NCBI RefSeq assembly: GCF_020889705.1 | Contig: NZ_JACMYP010000079.1 | Span: forward strand, 1-32,083 | Length of the DNA: 32,083 nt | Direction of reading: 5' to 3' | DNA from: Bradyrhizobium altum | Lineage (GTDB): Bacteria > Pseudomonadota > Alphaproteobacteria > Rhizobiales > Xanthobacteraceae | Part shown: positions 26,168 to 32,083 of the stretch, piece after piece | Position numbering within the stretch: the first letter of the stretch is position 1 | Layout: each line of letters opens with the position of its first letter | Notes under the pieces: generated by a model | The model's database searches: none | What the model saw: only the letters and a program-made list of their open reading frames with translations | Told to the model about the DNA's origin: nothing | Made by a program: the position numbers and the translations under genes

Positions 26168-28011
26168 GTCACGGCCTTGCGGAGAGGGGTCACCTTGAGA
26201 TGATCCTGGTGGTCGCCGATCGAGTTGGCGATGAAGCGCGCGGTGATCGGCGTGCCGTCATAGTGCAGGATCGGCACCAGCCGCACCGGGTCGATGCCGT
26301 TCTCGTTGACGATCAGCTGACGGAGTTGCGCGTCGCGGTTCTGCTCGACCACGTAGACGAAGTCGTGATCGGCGATGAAGCTCGCGACGCTGGAGTGGAA
26401 CGGGAAGGCGCGGATGCGCATGCGGTCGAGCTGATGGCCGCGCGCCTCCAGGATCCCGATCGCCTCGTCCATCGCGGGCGAGGTCGAGCCGAAATAGAGC
26501 ACGCCGTACTTGGTCGGCTTCGCCGCATTGGCCTGCAGCGGCCGCGGCACCATGTCCTGTGCGGTCTCGAACTTGCGCACCAGGCGCTGCATGTTGTCGG
26601 CGTAAACGGCGCCTTCCTCGGAATAGCGCGCGTAGCGGTCGCGCGAGGTGCCGCGGGTGAAGTAGGAGCCCTTGGTCGGATGCGTGCCGGGATAGGTGCG
26701 ATACGGGATGCCGTCGCCGTCGACGTCGAGATAGCGGCCGAAGTCGCGGCCTTCCTCCAGCATCTCCGCCGTCATCACCTTGCCGCGGTCGTATTGCTTG
26801 GCATCGTCCCACTTCAGCGGGCGGCACAGCCGGTGGTTCATGCCGATGTCGAGATCGAGCATCAGGAAGATCGTGGTCTGCAGCCGCTCGGCGAGATCGA
26901 AGGCGGCGGCGGCGAACTCGAACGCCTCCGCCGGATCTTCCGGGAACAGCAGCACGTGCTTGGTGTCGCCGTGCGAGGCATAGGCGCAGGCGATCACGTC
27001 GCATTGCTGGGTGCGGGTCGGCATGCCGGTCGAGGGACCGGCGCGCTGGATGTTCATGATCACGGCCGGGATCTCGGCGAAGTAGGACAGGCCGATGAAC
27101 TCGGTCATCAGCGAGATGCCCGGACCCGAGGTCGCGGTGAAGGCCCGCGCGCCGTTCCAGGACGCGCCGATCACGATGCCGATCGAGGCCAGTTCGTCCT
27201 CGCCCTGCACGATCGCGTATTTCGCCTTGCCGGTCTCGGGATCGTGACGATACTTCTTGCAGTGGCTGGTGAAGGCTTCCGCCACCGACGATGACGGCGT
27301 GATCGGATACCAGGCGCACACGGTGGCGCCGCCATAGACGGCGCCGAGCGCGGCGGCGCTGTTGCCTTCCACGAAGATGCGATCGCCGACCTTGTCGGAC
27401 TTCTTCACCCGGAGCCCGATCGGGCATTTCAGGTTCTGCAGCGCCCAGTCGCGGCCGAGATGCAGCGCATGGACGTTGGAGGAGAGCAGCTTCTCCTTGC
27501 CCTTGTACTGCTCGCCGATCAGCTGCTCGACCAGTTTGGGGTCGAGGTCGAGCAGCGCGCAGAGCGCGCCGAGATAGATGATGTTCTTGAACAGCTGGCG
27601 CTGTCTGGGATCGGTGTAGGTCGAATTGGTGATCGCAGTCAGCGGCACGCCGATGACCGTGATGTCCTCGCGGAATTTCGACGTCGGCATCGGCTTGGTC
27701 GAATCGTAGAACAGGTAGCCGCCGGGCTCGATCGAGGCGACGTCCTTGTCCCAGGTCTGCGGGTTCATCGCCACCATCATGTCGACGCCGCCGCGGGCGC
27801 CGAGATGGCCGTCCTCGGTGACGCGCACTTCATACCAGGTGGGCAGGCCCTGGATGTTGGACGGGAAGATGTTGCGTGGCGACACCGGCACGCCGTGGCG
27901 CAGAATCGAGCGCGCGAACAGTTCGTTGGCGGAGGCCGAGCCCGAACCGTTGACGTTGGCGAAGCGGACGACGAAGTCGTTTACGCTGCTGATCGGGCTT
28001 TGGACTGACAT
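26164..28011 (-). CDS. korA: 2-oxoacid:ferredoxin oxidoreductase, fused gamma-alpha subunit
   Basis: A 615-residue subunit in which the gamma domain comes first (residues about 15-190: ANVNGSGSASANELFARSIL, GLPTWYEVRVTEDGHLGARG). The alpha or pyrimidine-binding domain follows (GNSAAALGAVYGGATVCAWY, then PITPSSSVAEAF; TSGPGISLMTEFIGLSYFAE; NIQRAGPSTGMPTRTQQCD) and the C-terminal domain II (YGVLYFGSTSPAMDEA). This is the normal gamma-alpha order of two-subunit 2-oxoglutarate or 2-oxoacid oxidoreductases. The ATG at 28011 is chosen because MSVQSPISSVNDFVVRFANV leads into the gamma domain; the open frame extends to 28095 but inside the preceding gene. It overlaps that gene by 31 nt and korB by 4 nt. 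Confidence 0.92.
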   Translation of the reverse strand: MSVQSPISSVNDFVVRFANVNGSGSASANELFARSILRHGVPVSPRNIFPSNIQGLPTWYEVRVTEDGHLGARGGVDMMVAMNPQTWDKDVASIEPGGYLFYDSTKPMPTSKFREDITVIGVPLTAITNSTYTDPRQRQLFKNIIYLGALCALLDLDPKLVEQLIGEQYKGKEKLLSSNVHALHLGRDWALQNLKCPIGLRVKKSDKVGDRIFVEGNSAAALGAVYGGATVCAWYPITPSSSVAEAFTSHCKKYRHDPETGKAKYAIVQGEDELASIGIVIGASWNGARAFTATSGPGISLMTEFIGLSYFAEIPAVIMNIQRAGPSTGMPTRTQQCDVIACAYASHGDTKHVLLFPEDPAEAFEFAAAAFDLAERLQTTIFLMLDLDIGMNHRLCRPLKWDDAKQYDRGKVMTAEMLEEGRDFGRYLDVDGDGIPYRTYPGTHPTKGSYFTRGTSRDRYARYSEEGAVYADNMQRLVRKFETAQDMVPRPLQANAAKPTKYGVLYFGSTSPAMDEAIGILEARGHQLDRMRIRAFPFHSSVASFIADHDFVYVVEQNRDAQLRQLIVNENGIDPVRLVPILHYDGTPITARFIANSIGDHQDHLKVTPLRKAVT

Positions 28012-29780
28012 GTTGATCCCGCTTGAACCATATCGATGAGGTACTTCTGCATGTCCCAGGCGCCGGTCGGGCAGCGCTCGGCACACAGCCCGCAATGCAG
28101 GCAGACGTCTTCGTCTTTCACCATGACGCGGCCGGTCTTCAGGTCGCCGGAGACGTAGAGCGCCTGGTCGTGATGCGGCGAGGGGGCTTTCAGGCGCTGC
28201 CGCACGTCATCCTCTTCACCGTTCTCGGTGAAGGTGATGCAGTCCATCGGACAGATGTCGACGCAGGCGTCGCATTCGATGCAGAGCGGCGCGGAGAATA
28301 CCGTCTGCACGTCGCAATTCAGGCAGCGCTGCGCCTCGCCGAGCGCGAGCTTGAGGTCGTAACCGAGCTCGACTTCGGCGCGGATGTCCTTCAGCGCGAT
28401 CACCTTGTCGCGGTGCGGCACCTTGAAGCGCTTGTCGGCGGAGATGTCGTTGTCGTAGCTCCACTCGTGGATGCCCATCTTCTGGGAGGAGATCTGCACC
28501 TCGGGCAGCGGACGCTCGTTGATGTCCTCGCCTGACAGCATCCGGTGAATGGACAGCGCGGCATCATGGCCGTGCGCCACCGCCCAGATGATGTTCTTCG
28601 GCCCGAACGCCGCATCGCCGCCGAAGAACACCTTCGGATTGGTCGAGACGAACGTCTTGGAGTCGACCTTCGGCATGTGCCACTTGTCGAATTCGATGCC
28701 GCAATCGGCTTCGATCCAGGGGAACGCATTCTCCTGGCCGACCGCAACGAGCACATCGTCGCACGACACGGTCTCGTCCGGCTCGCCCGAGGGCACCAGA
28801 TTGCGCCGGCCCTTGTCGTCGTATTCCGCCTTCACCTTCTGGAAGGTGACGCCAATCAGCTTGCCGGCCACATGCTTGAATGCCACCGGCACCATGTAGT
28901 TGAGGATCGGGATGTCCTCGTGGAGGGCGTCTTCCTTCTCCCACGGTGAGGCCTTCATTTCCTCGAAGCCGGAGCGGACGATCACCTTGACGCTCTCGCC
29001 GCCGAGGCGGCGCGCGGTGCGGCAGCAATCCATCGCGGTGTTGCCGCCGCCGAGCACGATGACGCGGCGGCCGATCTTTTCGACGTGGCCGAACGACACG
29101 TTGGCCAGCCACTCGATGCCGATATGGATGTTGGCGGCGGCCTCCTTGCGGCCGGGAATGTCGAGCTCGCGGCCGCGCGGCGCTCCGCTTCCGACAAAGA
29201 TCGCGTCATAGTTCTCGGAGAGCAACTGCTTCAGGCTGTCGACGCGCTGGCCGCCCTTGAACTCGACGCCGAGGTTGAGGACGTAGTCGGTCTCCTCGTC
29301 GATCACGTTGTCGGGCAGGCGGAATTTTGGAATCTGGCTGCGCATCATGCCGCCGGCCTTGGGATCGCCGTCGAACACGGTGCAGTGATAGCCGAGCGGG
29401 ACGAGATCGCGCGCCACGGTCAGCGAGGCGGGGCCGCCGCCGACCAGCGCGATGCGCTTGCCGTTCTTCGACGCCGGCTTCGGCAACCGGTGCTTGATGT
29501 CGTCCTTGAAGTCGGCGGCGACGCGCTTCAAGCGGCAGATCGCGACCGGAGTGTCCTCGACCCGGCCGCGGCGGCACGCCGGCTCGCATGGACGGTCACA
29601 AGTGCGCCCGAGAATCCCGGGGAACACGTTGGACTGCCAATTGATCATGTAGGCGTCGCTGTAACGCCCCTCAGCAATCAACCGGATGTACTCGGGAACG
29701 GGGGTGTGTGCGGGGCAAGCCCATTGGCAATCGACTACTTTATGAAAGTAATCCGGCGCCGAGATATCAGTCGGTTTCAT
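27981..29780 (-). CDS. GltD-like FAD/NAD(P) oxidoreductase with ferredoxin domain (KorC-like electron-transfer subunit)
   Basis: A 599-residue flavoprotein of the glutamate-synthase small-subunit type. It has N-terminal Fe-S cysteines (DCQWACPAHTPVPEYI; CDRPCEPACRRG), an FAD site (RIALVGGGPASLTVARDL, about residue 110), an NAD(P) site (VIVLGGGNTAMDCCRTARRL, about 250) and FFGGDAAFGP. A C-terminal 2x[4Fe-4S] ferredoxin domain follows (CIECDACVDICPMDC and CLHCGLCAERCPTG). It precedes and overlaps korA, so it probably carries electrons from the 2-oxoacid enzyme to NAD(P)+ or back, as the third subunit of the Azoarcus-type 2-oxoglutarate:NADP+ oxidoreductase does. It is not a true GltD: no gltB is nearby. 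The ATG at 29780 has AAGGTAGGA upstream. Confidence 0.88.
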   Translation of the reverse strand: MKPTDISAPDYFHKVVDCQWACPAHTPVPEYIRLIAEGRYSDAYMINWQSNVFPGILGRTCDRPCEPACRRGRVEDTPVAICRLKRVAADFKDDIKHRLPKPASKNGKRIALVGGGPASLTVARDLVPLGYHCTVFDGDPKAGGMMRSQIPKFRLPDNVIDEETDYVLNLGVEFKGGQRVDSLKQLLSENYDAIFVGSGAPRGRELDIPGRKEAAANIHIGIEWLANVSFGHVEKIGRRVIVLGGGNTAMDCCRTARRLGGESVKVIVRSGFEEMKASPWEKEDALHEDIPILNYMVPVAFKHVAGKLIGVTFQKVKAEYDDKGRRNLVPSGEPDETVSCDDVLVAVGQENAFPWIEADCGIEFDKWHMPKVDSKTFVSTNPKVFFGGDAAFGPKNIIWAVAHGHDAALSIHRMLSGEDINERPLPEVQISSQKMGIHEWSYDNDISADKRFKVPHRDKVIALKDIRAEVELGYDLKLALGEAQRCLNCDVQTVFSAPLCIECDACVDICPMDCITFTENGEEDDVRQRLKAPSPHHDQALYVSGDLKTGRVMVKDEDVCLHCGLCAERCPTGAWDMQKYLIDMVQAGSTCQSKARSAA

Positions 29781-29884
29781 TCCTACCTTTGACCCGCGCG
29801 AAAAATGCCTGCCCGCGCGGCCTTATCGTTGACGACGAACGCTCACGTGGCGTTGTTCTGGTTTTTGAATTGGATCATAGGCTT

Positions 29885-29914
29885 ATCTTATTAGAGCCGT
29901 TCCAGAGAAGGCAA
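29885..29914 (-). promoter_or_regulatory. Possible sigma-70-like promoter of the 2-oxoacid oxidoreductase unit
   Basis: Minus strand: TTGCCT (29914-29909), 18-nt spacer, TAAGAT (29890-29885), about 100 nt before the start at 29780. It lies in an AT-richer stretch of the 289-bp gap 29781-30069, which holds no gene. Confidence 0.45.
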
Positions 29915-30069
29915 AGGCTAAATTGTCCGATCATCAGCTTTCGCGCGGCTGATGCGCGTCCAGCGTTAATCTCGTTTGCGTTATGCGGCGGTGCAGCATG
30001 GTCTGCACCGCATACCGCTCGTGTTTGAGTATGATCTCCGCACAAATGCCCCGCGCTTGTCGCGCTGCT

Positions 30070-30741
30070 TCAGCCGCGCGGAAGATCGCTCTTCGCGACA
30101 TCCCACAACAGCCGGTAGACGCCGCTGGTGACCACCAGCGGCTTCAAGGCTGCATTGCCGGTGATGCCTGCCGCGACTGCGGGGACTGCGCCGACATCGG
30201 TGGCATCGATCAGCACGAACCAGTCGCCGGCACCGGGATCGGCTTTCCGGGCGTCCGGCGTCAGCGGTTTCGACAGGTCAGGGTCGTTCTCGAGCAGATG
30301 CATCGAAATGATGCCGTCGCGCGAGGCTGGATCGAGTTGCTCCCGCAATGCAGCGCGGAGTTTGTCCGCCCCCTCGGCGGCCGGGCGCAGGCGGATGATG
30401 CCGAGCGCTGCGCCTCGGCCCACGCCGCGGCTGATCGTGATGCGCGCAACGCCACGGATCATGTTCTGGAAGCGCGCGATGTTGGCCTTCGACCAGTCGG
30501 TCTGGTTGGCGAGTGCCTTGCGGTAGGCCGGGCTTTCGAGCACCTCGAAGGTCGCGGTCGAGTAGAGGCTGAGATATTTCGGCTTGCCGTCATGGGCGAC
30601 GTAGCGGCGGGCCTCCAGGAATCCCTCGATCGCGACCCGTTCTTCGAGATGCTCGCGATCGTACCAGCGGTTGAATTCAGCTTCGTGTAAGCTGTCGATA
30701 TCCATCGAGGTCAGCAGCATGCCTTGTCCGGCGATCGGCAT
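30070..30741 (-). CDS. Dimeric alpha/beta-barrel (EthD-like) hypothetical protein
   Basis: A 223-residue cytoplasmic protein with no signal or membrane segment. The first half (LLTSMDIDSLHEAEFNRWYD, REHLEERVAIEGFLEARRYV, YLSLYSTATFEVLESPAY) has the pattern of the ferredoxin-like ABM/EthD barrel superfamily, in which residue pairs such as WYDREHLEER are common. The second half looks like a weaker copy of the same fold (ALGIIRLRPAAEGADKL, GDWFVLIDATD). No catalytic residues can be assigned and the function is unknown. The ATG at 30741 has an ideal AAAGGAG ribosome site; an in-frame extension to 30876 has none. Divergent from the pseudo-caspase gene. Confidence 0.75.
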   Translation of the reverse strand: MPIAGQGMLLTSMDIDSLHEAEFNRWYDREHLEERVAIEGFLEARRYVAHDGKPKYLSLYSTATFEVLESPAYRKALANQTDWSKANIARFQNMIRGVARITISRGVGRGAALGIIRLRPAAEGADKLRAALREQLDPASRDGIISMHLLENDPDLSKPLTPDARKADPGAGDWFVLIDATDVGAVPAVAAGITGNAALKPLVVTSGVYRLLWDVAKSDLPRG

Positions 30742-30837
30742 CGAGTGCTCCTTTTTTGCCTGTTTTATCTGCGTAATATCGCCTGATAGCGCGCGCCCGG
30801 GAAGCCGTTTCCGGGGTGCCCGCGACCGTGCAGACCA

Positions 30838-30863
30838 AGGATTGCCACAATTGCCGCAATCCT
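30838..30863. repeat. Inverted repeat in the divergent promoter region
   Basis: AGGATTGC (30838-30845) and GCAATCCT (30856-30863) are perfect 8-bp arms with a 10-nt spacer that contains a further CAATTG. It lies between the divergent starts at 30741 and 30937 and has the size and symmetry of a repressor operator. No regulator is adjacent. Confidence 0.5.
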
Positions 30864-30936
30864 GTTCAGCGCGCATTCACGGAAGTAGCCTTTCCATCCG
30901 TAACGCCAACTCTCGAGAAGAAAAGGGACGACCACT

Positions 30937-32083
30937 ATGACGCGCATTGTGTGGGCATTGATCGTCGGTCTGGTGTCGCTCTCGTCGCTTCCCGTCCATG
31001 CGCAGGATCAGGAGAAACGTCTCGCGCTCGTGGTCGGCAATGGCGCCTATCAGGCCGGCGCGTTGCAGACCGCCGCAAACGACGCCGGATTGATCGCGCA
31101 GACATTGCAGGCCGCAGGCTTCGACGTGGTCGGAGCGCGCGATCTCGATAGTGAGACGCTGCGCAAGTCGTTCCGCGATTTCATCCAGAAGGTACAGGAC
31201 GCGGGGCCCAATGCCGTGGCTTTCGTCTACCTTGCCGGCTACGGCGTGCAGCTCACCGGCGAGAACTACTTCGTGCCGGTCGACGCCAAGATTGCCCGCG
31301 ACACCGACATCCCGGTCGAGGCGATCCGCATCTCCGATTACAGCCATCAACTCTCGGCGTTGCCGATCAAGGCCGGCGTGATCGTGCTCGATGCGGCGCG
31401 CAGCAATCCCTTCGCCAAGGACGGCCAGCCGCTGGCCGGCGGCCTTGCGCTGGTCGATCCCGATCCGAAGCTGCTGATCGCCTTCAATTCGGCGCCCGGC
31501 ACCGTCGCCCCTGACGGTGCGCCGCCTTACGGGCCTTACGCGCAAGCGCTGGCGGAAATGATTCGCGCCGGCGGCCTGACCTTGCCCGAGGTGTTCGACC
31601 GCGTTCGCCTCCGCGTCAACGAGATGACCAAGGGCGCCGAGATCCCGTGGAATGCCCAGAAGGTCGACGCGCCCTTCATGTTCTTCGAGCGCAAGCCGGA
31701 TGCACCGCCGCAGCAGGTCGATGCCGGACTGCGCACCAAGCCGATCCGCGATTTCCCGGCGCACGACGCCTATGCCGCCGCGCTGGAGCGCGACACGCTG
31801 CAAGGCTACGAGGACTATCTGCAGGCCTATCCGACCGATCCGTTGGCCAGGCGCGTGCGCGCGATCGTGGCGGCGCGGCGCGAGGCCATCACCTGGCGGC
31901 GCACCTACAACGCCGATACGCCCGATGCTTATTGGTCGTATCTGCGGCGTTATCCGCGCGGCCCGCATGCATATGACGCCCGGCGCCGGCTCGCTTATCT
32001 GTCGGCCGCGCTGGAGCCGCCGCCGCAGTTCACGGCGCTCGACTATGACGTGCCGCCGCCGCCGCCCGACGAGGTCGTCTATG
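30937..32083 (+). CDS. Exported caspase-fold protein lacking both catalytic residues (pseudo-caspase), 3' end outside window
   Basis: 382 residues are visible. A signal peptide (MTRIVWALIVGLVSLSSLPV, cleavage after HAQ) is followed by a caspase p20-type domain: EKRLALVVGNGAYQAG, LQTAANDAGLIAQTLQAAGF, VAFVYLAGYGVQLTGENYFV, VIVLDAARSNPFA. In active caspase/metacaspase homologues these read GHG and DACR. Here the histidine is Tyr102 and the cysteine is Ala154, so peptidase activity is not expected. Residues after about 260 form helical repeats (LQGYEDYLQAYPTDPLARRV; AYWSYLRRYPRGPHAYDA) of the kind seen after the caspase domain in rhizobial proteins, then a proline-rich stretch. The ATG at 30937 has AAAAGGGA upstream. 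The role is unknown; binding or scaffolding in the periplasm is a guess. Confidence 0.85.
   Translation, partial: MTRIVWALIVGLVSLSSLPVHAQDQEKRLALVVGNGAYQAGALQTAANDAGLIAQTLQAAGFDVVGARDLDSETLRKSFRDFIQKVQDAGPNAVAFVYLAGYGVQLTGENYFVPVDAKIARDTDIPVEAIRISDYSHQLSALPIKAGVIVLDAARSNPFAKDGQPLAGGLALVDPDPKLLIAFNSAPGTVAPDGAPPYGPYAQALAEMIRAGGLTLPEVFDRVRLRVNEMTKGAEIPWNAQKVDAPFMFFERKPDAPPQQVDAGLRTKPIRDFPAHDAYAAALERDTLQGYEDYLQAYPTDPLARRVRAIVAARREAITWRRTYNADTPDAYWSYLRRYPRGPHAYDARRRLAYLSAALEPPPQFTALDYDVPPPPPDEVVY

Noticed and set aside
26152..27294. Long plus-strand frame opposite korA
   Set aside because: Shadow of korA, which carries clear family motifs in the opposite strand.

Overview
The window looks like a chromosomal segment of a high-GC alphaproteobacterium, most probably Bradyrhizobium or a close relative in the Nitrobacteraceae. 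The reasons are the strongly GC-rich third codon positions, the gene families and their order (glgE/treS next to malQ, a transaldolase-phosphoglucose isomerase fusion heading a zwf operon, prkA-yeaH-spoVR, a NAD(P)-linked 2-oxoacid:ferredoxin oxidoreductase) and a GGAAC-N16-CGTT promoter of the alphaproteobacterial general stress sigma factor EcfG. The genus is inferred from gene content, not from a marker gene. I found no rRNA, tRNA, CRISPR array, insertion sequence or phage gene.

Left part (1-8897), alpha-glucan and trehalose metabolism. Two divergent units share a short promoter region near 5011-5045. Leftward: glgE, then a treS-maltokinase fusion that runs off the window edge. Rightward: malQ, then a GH15 glucoamylase/trehalase-type hydrolase. 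Together they convert trehalose to maltose and maltose 1-phosphate, build alpha-1,4-glucan and break it down again. The stress promoter suggests use in osmotic or stationary-phase stress.

Middle part (8940-16397), a leftward sugar-phosphate operon: tal-pgi fusion, gnd (short, probably NAD-linked form), zwf, pgl, gntK and a Cof-type HAD phosphatase, with stop/start overlaps or very short gaps. It feeds glucose 6-phosphate and gluconate into the oxidative pentose phosphate pathway. Then come two small leftward genes for exported proteins (16615-17719). The second is broken by a 5-bp tandem duplication.

Next (18228-23099) is the conserved stress module prkA-yeaH-spoVR, rightward. The prkA reading frame is broken by an apparent one-base deletion at about 19310. 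After it lies an orphan branched-chain-amino-acid-type substrate-binding protein (23358-24548) ending in a strong hairpin.

Right part (24606-29780), leftward: a predicted three-subunit 2-oxoacid:NAD(P)+ oxidoreductase (FAD/NAD(P)/Fe-S subunit, fused gamma-alpha subunit, TPP-binding beta subunit) followed by a small exported protein with a probable C-terminal frameshift. The window closes with a small dimeric alpha/beta-barrel-like protein and, divergently, an exported caspase-fold protein in which both catalytic residues are replaced (a pseudo-caspase), cut by the window edge.

No wholly new system is evident. The most interesting points are the shared stress-promoter palindrome at glgE/malQ, three frame lesions within 8 kb, the pseudo-caspase and the NAD(P)-linked 2-oxoacid oxidoreductase.
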